NCBI GenBank assembly: GCA_016214125.1
Contig: JACRPC010000017.1
Location: 1-54,553, forward strand
Length of the DNA stretch: 54,553 nucleotides
Origin: Rhodospirillales bacterium
GTDB lineage: Bacteria; Pseudomonadota; Alphaproteobacteria; Rhodospirillales; WMHbin7
Direction: 5' to 3'
The notes beneath the pieces were generated by a model that did no database searches, was not told the DNA's origin, and saw nothing but the letters and a program-made list of their open reading frames with translations. Below are positions 17,679-27,657 of this stretch, piece by piece (positions within the stretch are counted from its first letter, which is position 1; each line of letters begins with the position of its first letter). A program made the translations under genes and the position numbers.

Positions 17679-19007
17679 ATGCCGGTTACCGTCCGCTTCG
17701 CGCCCAGCCCCACCGGCCTATTGCATGTCGGCAACGCCCGCATCGCCTTGGTCAATTGGCTGTTCGCCCGCGCCCAAGGGGGGCGCGTCATCCTGCGCCT
17801 CGACGACACCGACCGCGAGCGCTCGCGCCCCGAATTCGCCGCCGCGATCGAAGACGACCTGGTTTGGCTCGGTCTCGATTGGGACGCCAAGTTCCGCCAG
17901 TCCGACCGGCTGGAGCGCTACCGAGCGGCGGCGGAGCGGCTACGGGAATCGGGCCGCCTCTACCCCTGCTACGAAACGGCGGCCGAGCTTGATTTGAAGC
18001 GCAAGCACCAGCTTGCCAACCATCGACCGCCGGTCTATGACCGCACCGCGCTGGCGCTTGGCCCGGCCGAACGCGCCCGCCTGGAGGCCGAAGGCCGCAC
18101 GCCGCATTGGCGATTCAAGCTTGGCCAAGGCCGGGTGGCTTGGAACGATTTGGCCCGCCATCACGCCATCGAGATCGACACCGCCAGCGTCAGCGACCCG
18201 GTGCTGGTGCGCGAAGACGGCAATTTCCTCTACACGCTCTCCTCGGTGGTCGACGACATCGAGATGGGCGTCACCCACATCCTCCGCGGTGAGGACCACA
18301 TCACCAACACGGCGGCCCAGATCGAGATCATCGCCGCCTTGGGCGGGCGCGTCCCCGATTTCGCCCATCTCTCGCTGTTGGCCGACGCCGAGGGCAAGGG
18401 GCTGTCGAAACGCCTGGGCTCGCTCAGTCTGGGCGAGATGCGGGCCAACGGCATCGAGCCGATGGCCTTGAACAGTTTGCTGGCCAAGCTTGGCACCGTC
18501 GATGCGGTCGAGCCGCGCCTGGGCCTTCGGGACTTGATGGCCGAATTCGATCTGGCGAAATTCTCCCACGCCACGCCGCATTTCGACCCGCAGGAGCTTG
18601 CGCGCTTGAACGCCCGGCTGCTCCATCACCTGCCTTTCGAATCGGTGCGCGACCGGCTGGCCCGGGCCGACATCGACGAACCCTTCTGGCGGGCGGTGCG
18701 CGGCAACATTCATCGCGTTCTCGAGGCCGAGGAATGGAAATATATTTGCACGGTCGGGCCAAGCTTGCCCGCCCCCGACGATCCCGCCTTCCTCGCCCAG
18801 GCCGGCGATCTGTTGCCGCCCGAGCCCTGGAACGAAACCACCTGGTCCGCCTGGACCCAGGCGGTCAAGGCGACGAGCGGCCGCTCCGGCAAGGCGCTGT
18901 TCAAGCCGCTGCGCCTGGCGCTCACCGGCCGCGAGCACGGGCCGGAGATGGCGGCGCTCCTTCCCTTCATCGGGCGCGCCCGCGCCCTTCAACGCCTGAC
19001 GGCCTGA
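17679..19007 (+). CDS. gltX: Glutamate--tRNA ligase
   Basis: The 442-residue class I synthetase charges tRNA(Glu). The N-terminus reads [20 protein letters not shown], where HVGN is the HIGH motif, followed by [15 protein letters not shown]. The KMSKS-type loop is KGLSKRLGS near residue 245. Length and motifs fit the shorter GltX paralogue common in alphaproteobacteria, which often carry two GltX enzymes; one may charge tRNA(Gln) for amidotransfer. Whether a second copy exists is not visible. It lies between nadE and cysS with gaps of only six bases. Confidence 0.95.
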   Translation: MPVTVRFAPSPTGLLHVGNARIALVNWLFARAQGGRVILRLDDTDRERSRPEFAAAIEDDLVWLGLDWDAKFRQSDRLERYRAAAERLRESGRLYPCYETAAELDLKRKHQLANHRPPVYDRTALALGPAERARLEAEGRTPHWRFKLGQGRVAWNDLARHHAIEIDTASVSDPVLVREDGNFLYTLSSVVDDIEMGVTHILRGEDHITNTAAQIEIIAALGGRVPDFAHLSLLADAEGKGLSKRLGSLSLGEMRANGIEPMALNSLLAKLGTVDAVEPRLGLRDLMAEFDLAKFSHATPHFDPQELARLNARLLHHLPFESVRDRLARADIDEPFWRAVRGNIHRVLEAEEWKYICTVGPSLPAPDDPAFLAQAGDLLPPEPWNETTWSAWTQAVKATSGRSGKALFKPLRLALTGREHGPEMAALLPFIGRARALQRLTA

Positions 19008-19013
19008 CCGACC

Positions 19014-20384
19014 ATGGCGCTGGTGCTGCACAACACCCTGACCCGATCCAAGGAGCCCTTCCGGCCGCTCGATCCCGGCCATGTGCGGATGTATGTCTGC
19101 GGCCCCACCGTCTACGACCGCGCCCATATCGGCAACGCAAGGCCGGTGGTGGTGTTCGACGTCCTCTATCGTCTGCTCAAGCGGCTCTATCCGCGCGTCA
19201 CCTATGTGCGCAACATCACCGACGTCGACGACAAGATCAACGCCCGCGCCAAGGAATCGGGCGAGCCGATCGGCGCCATCACCTTGCGCACCACCAAGCT
19301 TTTCCACGAGGACATGGCCGAGCTGCTGGCGCTTCCCCCCGACGTCGAGCCTCGCGCCACCGCCCATATTCCCCAGATGATCGCCATGATCGGGCGGCTG
19401 GTCGAGCTTGGCCATGCCTACGAGGCCGAGGGCCATGTGCTGTTCGCCGTGCCCACGATGCCGGGCTATGGCCGTCTGTCGGGCCGCTCGCGCGACGAGA
19501 TGATCGCCGGTTCGCGGGTCGAGGTGGCGCCCTACAAGAAGGACCCCGCCGATTTCGTGCTCTGGAAGCCCTCGACGCCCGATCTGCCCGGCTGGGAAAG
19601 CCCCTGGGGACGCGGCCGGCCGGGCTGGCACATCGAATGCTCGGCGATGAGCCGTCAGTATCTGGGCGAAAGCTTCGACATTCACGGCGGCGGCCAGGAT
19701 CTGATCTTTCCCCACCACGAGAACGAAATCGCCCAAAGCGAATGCGCCACCGGCCAGCCTTTCGTGCGGGTCTGGCTGCATAACGGCTTTCTCAAGGTCG
19801 AAGGCGAGAAGATGTCGAAGTCGCTGGGCAATTTCGTCACCGTGCGCGATCTTCTCGACCGCCATCCCGGCCAGGGCGAGGCGATCCGGCTGGCCCTGCT
19901 GTCCACCCATTACCACCAGCCGCTCGACTGGACGGCACAGGGCCTGGCCCAAGCCAAGGCGACGCTCGACCGCTTCTATCTGGCGCTGCGCGACGCCGGA
20001 CCGATCGAGCCCGCCGCCCAGCCGCCCGCCGAAATTCTGGCGGCGCTGGAAGACGATCTCAACACCCCCCAGGCCCTCGCCGCCCTGCATGAGCGCGCCA
20101 CCCTCGTCAACAAGGCCGCCGACCCGGCGCAGAAGGCGGCCCTGGCCCGCGACTTGAAGGCCGGGGGCGAGGTGCTGGGCCTCCTGCAACAGAATCCCGA
20201 GGCTTGGCTGAAAAGCGGCGGCGCCGGTCTGGACGAAGCCGCCATCGAAGCCGCCATCGCCGCCCGTCTGGCGGCCAGGAAGGCCAAGAACTTCGCCGAA
20301 GCCGACCGGATTCGCGACGAATTGGCCGCCCAAGGCATCCGCATCGAGGATGGAGCGGCCGGAACCAGTTGGCGGAAATTGTAG
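19014..20384 (+). CDS. cysS: Cysteine--tRNA ligase
   Basis: The 456-residue class I synthetase charges tRNA(Cys). Motifs are the zinc-binding [18 protein letters not shown] (cysteine and HIGH-like HIGN), WHIECSAMS with zinc cysteine, [20 protein letters not shown], and the KMSKS loop [10 protein letters not shown]. The C-terminal part has the usual anticodon-binding helical region and ends normally. It is the last gene in the DAHP synthase to cysS run. About 110 bases follow before the hemerythrin gene. Confidence 0.97.
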   Translation: MALVLHNTLTRSKEPFRPLDPGHVRMYVCGPTVYDRAHIGNARPVVVFDVLYRLLKRLYPRVTYVRNITDVDDKINARAKESGEPIGAITLRTTKLFHEDMAELLALPPDVEPRATAHIPQMIAMIGRLVELGHAYEAEGHVLFAVPTMPGYGRLSGRSRDEMIAGSRVEVAPYKKDPADFVLWKPSTPDLPGWESPWGRGRPGWHIECSAMSRQYLGESFDIHGGGQDLIFPHHENEIAQSECATGQPFVRVWLHNGFLKVEGEKMSKSLGNFVTVRDLLDRHPGQGEAIRLALLSTHYHQPLDWTAQGLAQAKATLDRFYLALRDAGPIEPAAQPPAEILAALEDDLNTPQALAALHERATLVNKAADPAQKAALARDLKAGGEVLGLLQQNPEAWLKSGGAGLDEAAIEAAIAARLAARKAKNFAEADRIRDELAAQGIRIEDGAAGTSWRKL

Positions 20385-20467
20385 CCGATAATTAAACTGG
20401 CAATTTCTGACACCTCTCGGCTATGATTCCGTTCCGGGGGGCTGGGATACTAGGATCATATACGAGT

Positions 20468-20482
20468 CGGTAACCTTTACCG
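20468..20482. repeat. Inverted repeat upstream of the hemerythrin gene
   Basis: CGGTAA and TTACCG are perfect inverted arms around a CCT centre, ending 15 bases before the hemerythrin ATG at 20498. It may be an operator or a small leader hairpin. The rest of the 20385-20497 gap is unremarkable. Confidence 0.4.
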
Positions 20483-20497
20483 GCTAAGGTGTCGAAA

Positions 20498-21070
20498 ATG
20501 GCCCGAATCCAATACACCAAGGCGCTCAGCACCGGCATCCGGGTGATCGACAACGATCACCGCATGCTCATTGATATTGCCAACGCCCTGCACGACGCCG
20601 TCGACCGCAAGGCGGCGGACGAAGAAGTGTCCAGCGCGCTCGACGCGCTGATTCGCTATGTCGAGGAGCATTTCGAGCGCGAGGAAAAATTCATGGCCTC
20701 GTGCAACTACCCCGACATCGCGGCTCACATGAAACAGCATCAGGGGCTGGCGCAAACGGTCTACCGCCTGCAACGGCTGAACCGGACCGAGCCCAACAAG
20801 GTAAGTTGGAACGAAGTGCTCGATTTCATCGACACCTGGCTTACCCACCACATCCAGAAGATCGACATGGCCTATGTGCCCTATGTCCGCAATCTGGTGA
20901 GCAACAAGACGGCGCCCACCGATGCTTTGCCGCCGCTTCAGGCCCTGACGGTCCGGGTTCCGCCCGACAGCATCGAGGCCCTGTTCACCATCGTCAACAT
21001 CCTGGCCGAAGGCGGCGAAGAGGCGAAAAAGCTGCTGGATTGCGCCAAGCAGATCAAACAAGCCGATTGA
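20498..21070 (+). CDS. Bacteriohemerythrin with C-terminal extension
   Basis: The product is 190 residues from the ATG at 20498, which has AAGGTG six bases upstream; a GTG at 20489 is a less well-placed alternative. Residues 10-130 are a hemerythrin domain with all di-iron ligands: His21, His58, Glu62, His77, His81, His118 and Asp123 (HIQKID). Such proteins bind oxygen or related small molecules at the non-heme di-iron centre. The last 55 residues are an extra segment (PPLQALTVRVPPDSIEALFT and onward) with no recognised domain. It stands alone between cysS and dprA and may respond to oxygen level. Confidence 0.9.
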   Translation: MARIQYTKALSTGIRVIDNDHRMLIDIANALHDAVDRKAADEEVSSALDALIRYVEEHFEREEKFMASCNYPDIAAHMKQHQGLAQTVYRLQRLNRTEPNKVSWNEVLDFIDTWLTHHIQKIDMAYVPYVRNLVSNKTAPTDALPPLQALTVRVPPDSIEALFTIVNILAEGGEEAKKLLDCAKQIKQAD

Positions 21071-21094
21071 CGATTCGGTCTAGTAGGGTCAAGC

Positions 21095-22231
21095 TTGGCC
21101 GCAATGTCTCTACCGTCCGGTGAACTTTCCAGCGATGAACGCCTCGATTGGTTGCGGTTGATCCGCAGCGAGAATGTCGGGCCAGTCACGTTCAGGCGCC
21201 TGATCGAACGCTTCGGCTCCGCCCGGGCGGCGCTGGCGGCTTTGCCCGATTTGGCCAAACGGGGCGGCCGCGCCGGCTCGATTCGCATCGCCCCCATCGG
21301 CCAGGCCCAAACCGAATTGGCCGAATTGGAGCAGCTCGACGCCCGCCTGGTGGCCTTGGGCGAGCCGGCTTATCCCAAACCCCTGGCCGCCTGCGAAGAC
21401 GCGCCGCCGCTGCTGGCGGTCAAGGGCACCGCGCACCTCTTGGCGCGGCCGACGGTGGCGATCGTCGGCTCCCGCCACGCCTCGATCAACGGCAAGCGCA
21501 TGGCCCGCAAACTCGCCGAGGGCCTGGGCAAGGCCGGATATGTGGTGGCGTCGGGTCTGGCGCGCGGCATCGACGGCGCCGCGCATGAGGGATCGCTGGC
21601 GGCGGGAACCGTGGCCGTTCTGGCCGGCGGCATCGACCATATCTATCCGCCTGAACACGCCGATCTCTTCCAGCGGATTGCCCAGGCGGGGGTGCTGGTT
21701 TCGGAAATGCCGCCCGGCACCGAGCCCCAGGCCAGCCATTTTCCCCGCCGCAACCGCATCATCTCGGGTTTGGCGCTGGGCGTGGTGGTGATCGAGGCCG
21801 CCGCCCGCTCGGGGTCGCTGATCACCGCCCGCTACGCCTTGGACCAGGGCCGCGAGATCTTTGCCGTGCCCGGCTGGCCCGAGGACCCCCGCGCCAAGGG
21901 TCCCAACGATCTGATCCGCCAGGGCGCGCATTTGGTGGGTTCGATCGATGATATCCTCGACATCTTGAATGATCTGGTCCGCCGCCCCTTAGCCGAGCCC
22001 TCCAGCCCGCCGCCGGCCCTTCCCGGCGGCTCGCCTTCGGAAACCGAGATGGAACGGGCACGCGGCATAATCTGGGAAAATCTGGCGTCGGCACCGGTGA
22101 CGGTTGACGAAATCATCCGCGAATGCCAATTGTCTGCTCCCGTGGTGGCGACCGTGCTCCTGGAGTTGGAGCTGGCCGGCCGCCTCGAACGCCTGCCGGG
22201 CGGGAAAGTCTCGCGTCTCGGTCCCGCATGA
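21095..22231 (+). CDS. dprA: DNA-processing protein DprA
   Basis: The 378-residue protein is DprA (Smf), which binds single-stranded DNA and loads RecA during transformation. It has an N-terminal helix-hairpin region, then the Rossmann-like core with TVAIVGSRHASINGKRMARK, VVASGLARGIDGAAHEGSLA, TVAVLAGGIDHIYPPEH and FPRRNRIISGLALGVVVIEA, and a C-terminal winged-helix segment (about 320-375, DEIIRECQLSAPVVATVLLE). AGGG lies six bases before a TTG at 21095, which I take as start; the ATG at 21104 is also possible. It is followed closely by topA, a common pairing. Confidence 0.94.
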   Translation: MAAMSLPSGELSSDERLDWLRLIRSENVGPVTFRRLIERFGSARAALAALPDLAKRGGRAGSIRIAPIGQAQTELAELEQLDARLVALGEPAYPKPLAACEDAPPLLAVKGTAHLLARPTVAIVGSRHASINGKRMARKLAEGLGKAGYVVASGLARGIDGAAHEGSLAAGTVAVLAGGIDHIYPPEHADLFQRIAQAGVLVSEMPPGTEPQASHFPRRNRIISGLALGVVVIEAAARSGSLITARYALDQGREIFAVPGWPEDPRAKGPNDLIRQGAHLVGSIDDILDILNDLVRRPLAEPSSPPPALPGGSPSETEMERARGIIWENLASAPVTVDEIIRECQLSAPVVATVLLELELAGRLERLPGGKVSRLGPA

Positions 22232-22253
22232 ACAAGGGTAAGTGACCCGCCCT

Positions 22254-24908
22254 ATGCATATCGTCGTCGTCGAATCGCCCGCCAAGGCCAAGACCATCAA
22301 CAAGTATCTGGGCAAGGACTTCACGGTCCTGGCCAGTTTCGGCCATGTGCGCGACCTGCCGGCCAAGGACGGCTCGGTCAAACCCGACCAGGACTTCGCC
22401 ATGGAATGGGAGGTCGATGCCCGTTCGGAAAAGCACCTGCGCGAGATTGCCAAGGCCCTGAAGGGCGCCGACCAGCTCATTCTCGCCACCGACCCGGATC
22501 GCGAGGGCGAGGCGATCTCCTGGCATGTGCGCGAGGAACTGGAACGCCGCAAGGCGCTGAAGGGCGTGGCGGTCAAGCGGGTGGTGTTCAACGAGATCAC
22601 CAAGAGCGCCGTCACCCAGGCGATGAAGGAGCCGCGCGATCTCGATCACGCCCTCGTCGATGCCTATATGGCCAGGCGCGCCCTCGATTATCTGGTGGGC
22701 TTCACGCTCTCGCCGGTGCTGTGGCGCAAATTGCCGGGCTCGCGTTCGGCCGGGCGCGTGCAATCGGTGGCGCTGCGCCTGATCTGCGAGCGCGAAGCCG
22801 AGGTCGAGCTGTTTCGGGCCCGTGAATATTGGACGGTCGAAACCGATTTCACCGGCAAGGCCGGCACGCCGGTCACCGCCCAGCTCTCCCATCTCGACGG
22901 CCAGAAGCTCGACAAATTCGGCCTGCCCGACCAGGCCGCCGCCCAGCGCGCCCAGGCCCGCATCGCCGCCGAGGCGTTCGAGGTCTGGCGGGTCGAGAAG
23001 AAGAAGGTCAAGCGCCACCCTTTCGCGCCCTTCACCACCTCGACGCTTCAGCAGGAGGCCTCGCGCAAGCTGGGCTTCTCGGCCAAGCACACCATGAGCG
23101 TCGCCCAGCGCCTTTATGAGGGCGTCGACATCGGCGGCGAGACGGTGGGCCTCATCACTTACATGCGAACCGATGGCGTCAGCATGGCCGCCGAGGCGGT
23201 GGGGGCGGCGCGCAGCCTGATCACCCGCACCTTCGGCGCCGACTATCTGCCGCCCTCGCCCCGGCTCTACAAGGCCAAGGCCAAGAACGCCCAGGAGGCG
23301 CACGAGGCCATCCGCCCCACCGATCTCTTCCGCCGCCCCGACGAGGTGGTGCGCCATCTCGACCGCGACCAGCACCGGCTTTACGAATTGATCTGGAAGC
23401 GCACGGTGGCGTCGCAGATGGAAAGCGCCGAGCTTGACCAGGTGATCGCCGAATTCGCCGACGCCAAGCGCCAGACCGTTCTGCGCGCCACCGGCTCGAC
23501 CATCGCCTTCGACGGCTTCCTGCGCCTGTACCGCGAAGACAAGGACGATCCCGACGAGAACGGCGAGGATGGTAAGCGCCTGCCGCCCTTGGCTGAAGGC
23601 GAGGCGCAAAGCACCGGCGCCATCCGCCCGATCCAGCATTTCACCGAACCGCCGCCCCGCTACACCGAAGCCAGCCTGGTCAAGAAGCTGGAAGAGCTGG
23701 GCATCGGCCGCCCCTCGACCTACGCCTCGATCCTTTCCGTGCTCCAGGACCGCAATTACGTGCGCCTGGATGCCAAGCGCTTCATTCCCGAGGATCGCGG
23801 CCGGCTGGTCACCGCGTTTCTTGAAAGCTTCTTCGGCCATTATGTCGAGTACGGCTTCACCGCCGATCTCGAAGAGCGGCTCGACGACATTTCCGACGGC
23901 AAGATCGATTGGAAGAAGGTGCTGGGCGAATTCTGGCACCCCTTCATCCGCTCGGTCGACGACACCAAGGAATTGCGGGTGTCCGACGTGCTGACCGCGC
24001 TCGACCAGTCGCTGGGGCCGCATTTCTTCCCCGAGGTCGATGGCAAGGACAGCCGCATCTGCCCCACCTGCGCCGAAGGCCGGCTCAATCTGAAGCTCGG
24101 CAAGTTCGGCGCCTTCATCGGCTGCTCGAACTATCCCGACTGCCGCTACACCAGGCCTTTGGCGGTGGCGAACGGCACCAATGGCGGCGCCGACGACGAC
24201 AGCGGCCCGCGCGAGCTGGGCCAATCGTCCGCCGGTCTGGCCGTCACCCTACGCAAGGGCCCCTATGGGCATTACGTCCAGGAAGGCGAAGCCAGCGGCG
24301 AAGGCAAGGCCAAGACCAAGCCCAAACGGGTTTCGCTGCCCAAGGGGCTGGAACCGGCGGCCGTCGATCTCGACAAGGCGATCAAGCTTCTCGGCCTGCC
24401 ACGGGCCATCGGCCCTCATCCCGAAACCGGGCAGATGATCAGCGCCGGCATCGGCCGTTTCGGCCCCTATCTCAAGCATGGCGACGCCTTCAAGTCGCTG
24501 CCGGCCGGCGACGACGTCCTTGCGGTGGGCTTGAACCGCGCCGTCGATATCCTGGCCACCGCCAAGGGACGCGGCGGACGCGGGGCACGCGCGCCCGGCC
24601 GCGAACTGGGCAAGCATCCCGACGACGGCGCCCCGGTCATCGTCCAGGACGGCCGCTACGGCCCCTATGTTTCGCACGGCAAGGTCAACGCCACCTTGCC
24701 CAACGGCCTGGCGCCCGATGCGGTGACCTTGGAGCGCGCCGTCGAGCTGCTGGCCGCCCGCGCCGCCAAGGGGCCGGCGAAGAAGCCGGCACGCAACGCG
24801 GCGAAAAAGGCCCCGGCCAAGGCCGTCGCCAAAACCGCCTCCAAACCGGCCGCCAAAGCGCCCGCCAAGGCTAAGGTCGCCAAGGCCCTCAGGCGCAAGG
24901 CGTCATGA
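22254..24908 (+). CDS. topA: DNA topoisomerase I
   Basis: The 884-residue type IA topoisomerase relaxes negative supercoils. The Toprim domain opens MHIVVVESPAKAKTINKYLG and holds the metal-binding ATDPDREGEAISWH. The active-site tyrosine is in GLITYMRTDGVSM, and YVRL-type gate regions follow. One C4 zinc motif is seen (CPTCAEGRLNLKLGKFGAF, then GCSNYPDC). The C-terminus has topoisomerase repeat segments followed by a lysine/alanine-rich tail of about 45 residues. The ATG at 22254 fits the family N-terminus; a GTG at 22242 would add four residues. The stop overlaps the HD-GYP gene as ATGA. Confidence 0.96.
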   Translation: MHIVVVESPAKAKTINKYLGKDFTVLASFGHVRDLPAKDGSVKPDQDFAMEWEVDARSEKHLREIAKALKGADQLILATDPDREGEAISWHVREELERRKALKGVAVKRVVFNEITKSAVTQAMKEPRDLDHALVDAYMARRALDYLVGFTLSPVLWRKLPGSRSAGRVQSVALRLICEREAEVELFRAREYWTVETDFTGKAGTPVTAQLSHLDGQKLDKFGLPDQAAAQRAQARIAAEAFEVWRVEKKKVKRHPFAPFTTSTLQQEASRKLGFSAKHTMSVAQRLYEGVDIGGETVGLITYMRTDGVSMAAEAVGAARSLITRTFGADYLPPSPRLYKAKAKNAQEAHEAIRPTDLFRRPDEVVRHLDRDQHRLYELIWKRTVASQMESAELDQVIAEFADAKRQTVLRATGSTIAFDGFLRLYREDKDDPDENGEDGKRLPPLAEGEAQSTGAIRPIQHFTEPPPRYTEASLVKKLEELGIGRPSTYASILSVLQDRNYVRLDAKRFIPEDRGRLVTAFLESFFGHYVEYGFTADLEERLDDISDGKIDWKKVLGEFWHPFIRSVDDTKELRVSDVLTALDQSLGPHFFPEVDGKDSRICPTCAEGRLNLKLGKFGAFIGCSNYPDCRYTRPLAVANGTNGGADDDSGPRELGQSSAGLAVTLRKGPYGHYVQEGEASGEGKAKTKPKRVSLPKGLEPAAVDLDKAIKLLGLPRAIGPHPETGQMISAGIGRFGPYLKHGDAFKSLPAGDDVLAVGLNRAVDILATAKGRGGRGARAPGRELGKHPDDGAPVIVQDGRYGPYVSHGKVNATLPNGLAPDAVTLERAVELLAARAAKGPAKKPARNAAKKAPAKAVAKTASKPAAKAPAKAKVAKALRRKAS

Positions 24909-25909
24909 CGCCCAAGCTCATCCGCGTTTTGTTGATCGAAGACAATCCGGGCGACGCCCGCCTGATCCGCGAGCACTTGACCGAAGTGGCCGGCCCCGAC
25001 CTGACGCTGGCCCATGTGCTGCGCTTAAGCGACGGCCTCGAACGCCTGGCCGCCGAAACCTTCGACGTCGTCCTTCTCGATCTTTCCTTGCCCGATTCCC
25101 AGGGTCTGGCCACCTTGCGCGCCATGCTGGGCCAAGCGGGCGACATCCCGGTCATCGTGCTGACCGGTCTGGCCGACGACGCCACCGCCGTGGCGGCGAT
25201 GAAATCGGGCGCCCAGGATTATCTGGTCAAGGGGCGCGGCGACGGCGACACCGTGCTGCGCGCCATCCGCTACGCCATCGAGCGCCAGCATCTGGAAGAG
25301 GCGCGCCTGGCCGACGCGGCCCGCCTGCAGCGCGCCCTGATGCAGACCATCCAGGCGGTGAGCCTGACCATCGAAAAGCGCGACCCCTACACCGCCGGCC
25401 ATCAGCAACGGGTGTCCAAACTGGCCGGTGCGCTCGGTGCCGAACTGGGCTTTTCCGACGAACGCCGCCAGGGCCTGGAGCTGGGTAGCCTGATCCACGA
25501 CATCGGCAAGATCGCCATTCCCTCGAGCTTTCTCAACAAACCGGGGCGACTGACCAGCACCGAATTCGAGCTGATCAAGTCGCACAGCCAGATCGGCTTC
25601 GACATCGTCAAGGACGTCGAATTCAATTGGCCGATCGCCGAGATGGTCTATCAGCATCACGAGCGCCGCGACGGCTCGGGCTATCCGCAGGGACTGCGGG
25701 GCGAAGCGATCCTCTTGGAGGCGCGCATCCTGGGGGTGGCCGACGTCATCGAATCGATGGCCTCGCACCGGCCCTACCGGCCGGCCTTGGGCATTGAGGC
25801 CGCCTTGAACGAGATCATCTCGAAAAGCCGGGTGCTCTACGATCCGCAGGTGACCGACGCGGCAGTGACGCTGTTCCGCGAGGGCCGCTTTTCCTTCGAC
25901 GAGGCCTGA
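24905..25909 (+). CDS. Response regulator with HD-GYP domain (c-di-GMP phosphodiesterase)
   Basis: The 334-residue product has a receiver domain (about 5-125; phospho-acceptor aspartate in VVLLDLSLPDSQGL, and the conserved lysine in DYLVKGRG) and an HD-GYP domain (about 140-330). The HD-GYP part has HQQRVSKLAGALG, LIHDIGKIAIPSSFLNK and HHERRDGSGYPQGLRGEAIL, with all catalytic metal ligands and the GYP signature, so it should hydrolyse cyclic di-GMP. The gene overlaps topA by four bases, which is an unusual pairing of a signalling gene with topoisomerase. No cognate histidine kinase is adjacent. A small unknown gene follows eight bases later. Confidence 0.93.
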   Translation: MTPKLIRVLLIEDNPGDARLIREHLTEVAGPDLTLAHVLRLSDGLERLAAETFDVVLLDLSLPDSQGLATLRAMLGQAGDIPVIVLTGLADDATAVAAMKSGAQDYLVKGRGDGDTVLRAIRYAIERQHLEEARLADAARLQRALMQTIQAVSLTIEKRDPYTAGHQQRVSKLAGALGAELGFSDERRQGLELGSLIHDIGKIAIPSSFLNKPGRLTSTEFELIKSHSQIGFDIVKDVEFNWPIAEMVYQHHERRDGSGYPQGLRGEAILLEARILGVADVIESMASHRPYRPALGIEAALNEIISKSRVLYDPQVTDAAVTLFREGRFSFDEA

Positions 25910-25917
25910 GGCCGCCG

Positions 25918-26259
25918 ATGTCGCGCGCCAATCCCCTGAAGCTCAATCCCTTGCAACTGAAGACGCTGGCGCTGTTGCAGGAGCTGGCGAAAAGCCCGGA
26001 GACCGCCACCCTCGACCCCGCCACCGGCGAGGCCTTTCTTTCCACGCTTCCCAGCCCGCATGGCGATCACTTCCACATCGCGGGCAAATTGGTGATGGGG
26101 CGCGACGCCAGCGGGTTGGCCAACGAGGCGGTGTGGAAAGCGCTGGAGCGCAAGGGCCTGGCGCGCGCGTCCTTTCCACTGGCGATCACGCTGACGCCCA
26201 ATGGCCTCGCCTACGACACCAGCCTGGCCCAGGCGATCTTCCTGGGCGCCGATCACTGA
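25918..26259 (+). CDS. Conserved hypothetical protein, 113 residues
   Basis: The protein starts MSRANPLKLNPLQLKTLALL and has helical segments at about 10-30, a glycine/histidine-rich strand region (SPHGDHFHIAGKLVMGRDA) and a C-terminal strand-rich part (PLAITLTPNGLAYDTS). No signal peptide, membrane helix or known domain was recognised. It lies eight bases after the HD-GYP gene and so is probably cotranscribed. It ends three bases from the convergent ccmI stop. A function in the same signalling pathway is possible only by position. Confidence 0.6.
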   Translation: MSRANPLKLNPLQLKTLALLQELAKSPETATLDPATGEAFLSTLPSPHGDHFHIAGKLVMGRDASGLANEAVWKALERKGLARASFPLAITLTPNGLAYDTSLAQAIFLGADH

Positions 26260-26262
26260 GCC

Positions 26263-27657
26263 TTATTTCTTCGGCAAGCCGGCCAAGCGGTCCTCGACTT
26301 CCTTGCGATCGGGCGCGCCTTGCGGCAGCTTGTCGCGCACCTTTTCCCACAAGGCCCGCGCCGCCGCGACATTGCCGGCCTCCGATTCCGCCAGGCCGAC
26401 CAGATAGGTGGCGTCGAGCGAATCGGGATTCTTCGCCATCACCTCGCGCAGCAGGTTCAGGGCGTTCTTGGGCACCTTGCCGCCGGGCGCGCTCTTCGCT
26501 TCCTCGACCAGGGCGATGGCGTAGGCCAGCTTGACCTCGAGATCGTTGGGATTGAGGGCGTGCGCCTTGGCGTAGGCCATCGCCGCCTTCTCGGGTTGGG
26601 CCAGCACGCTGTAGGACCGACCAAGCCGCGCCCAGCCCTCGGCGTCGGCGGGGTTGTCGCGCAGCCGCGTCTCCAGCCGCTCGACCATCTGGCCGATCAT
26701 TGCCGCCTGATCGGGCGCCGGTTGGCCGGCGTCGCCCATCGGCCCGGGAACCGGATGGACCGGCATCTTCGCCAGATCGGGCTTCGAGGGCCTGATCAGC
26801 CGGGGATCGATGTTGATCCGCTTGGCCGCTTCGGCGATGCGCTGACGCAGCATCGGCAGCCAGACGGCATCCGGCGGCGAATCCTGCTCCAACTGCTTCC
26901 AGGTGGCGATGGCGCCCTCGGTGTCGTCGATCTGGTCCTTGGCGGCGCCGATGTAGAACATCGATTTCGGCTGGCCGGGAATGAGCCGAAGCGCCGAATA
27001 GAAGGCGCCCAGCGCCTCGGCGCCGATCTGGCCGTCGTTGGCGTTGGTCAGCACCTCGCCCAGATCGGAGAGCGTTTCGCCGTCGGCGATGCCGAGCGCA
27101 ATGGCGCGCCGATAGGCCTCGACCGATTCGTCGTAGCGGGCCAGCGCCCGGTAGGAGCGGCCCAGCATCAGCCAGCCATTGGCGTCGTTGGGCTGGCGGT
27201 TGAGCTTCTCGGCCAGGGTCTCGACCAGCCCGGCCATCTTGGCCGCCTCGTCGGGCGCCATGCCCAAGCGATCGGCCAGCACCTGGGCGCGCGGCCGATC
27301 GGGCAGGTTGGGCGAGCCCAACGCGGCGTAAAGCGCGGCGCCGCCGCCGATCAGTATCAACGCCAGCAGACCCGCCACCGGTTTGGCCAGGCCGGGCGCC
27401 GAAGCCGGCTTGGTCTCGCTTTCGGCCGCCGCGGCCAGCATGCGGCGCTGGATTTCGATCCGCGCCTGATCGGCCGCTTCGGCCTCGATGACGCCGCGCT
27501 CGCGGTCGCGCTCAAGCTCGGCCAACTGGTCGCGGTAGACGGCAAGATCGAAAGTTTGGCGGCTGGCGAGGTCGCCATCCTGGCGGGGGCGCAGGAGCGG
27601 CCAGACCACCAGCCCGACCGCGATCAATGTCAGCAGCGTCGCACCCGCCCAAAGCAT
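26263..27657 (-). CDS. ccmI: Cytochrome c biogenesis protein CcmI
   Basis: The 464-residue protein is CcmI, which binds apocytochrome c and hands it to the CcmFH heme-ligation complex. Two N-terminal transmembrane helices (about 3-22 and 96-113) flank a leucine-zipper-like loop (YRDQLAELERDRERG). The periplasmic remainder holds several TPR units (for example WLMLGRSYRALARYDESVEA and WARLGRSYSVLAQPEKAAMA). It is the last gene of the ccm cluster, its ATG overlapping the ccmH stop by one base. The separate, long CcmI is typical of alphaproteobacteria; in enterobacteria it is fused to CcmH. Confidence 0.94.
   Translation of the reverse strand: MLWAGATLLTLIAVGLVVWPLLRPRQDGDLASRQTFDLAVYRDQLAELERDRERGVIEAEAADQARIEIQRRMLAAAAESETKPASAPGLAKPVAGLLALILIGGGAALYAALGSPNLPDRPRAQVLADRLGMAPDEAAKMAGLVETLAEKLNRQPNDANGWLMLGRSYRALARYDESVEAYRRAIALGIADGETLSDLGEVLTNANDGQIGAEALGAFYSALRLIPGQPKSMFYIGAAKDQIDDTEGAIATWKQLEQDSPPDAVWLPMLRQRIAEAAKRINIDPRLIRPSKPDLAKMPVHPVPGPMGDAGQPAPDQAAMIGQMVERLETRLRDNPADAEGWARLGRSYSVLAQPEKAAMAYAKAHALNPNDLEVKLAYAIALVEEAKSAPGGKVPKNALNLLREVMAKNPDSLDATYLVGLAESEAGNVAAARALWEKVRDKLPQGAPDRKEVEDRLAGLPKK

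Noticed and set aside
17940-20333. A 797-codon minus-strand frame opposite gltX and cysS
   Set aside because: Both synthetases are complete on the plus strand with intact motifs; the antisense product is low-complexity and domain-free.
22113-24224. A 703-codon minus-strand frame opposite topA
   Set aside because: The plus strand encodes a complete topoisomerase I; the antisense frame shows no motif or ribosome site.
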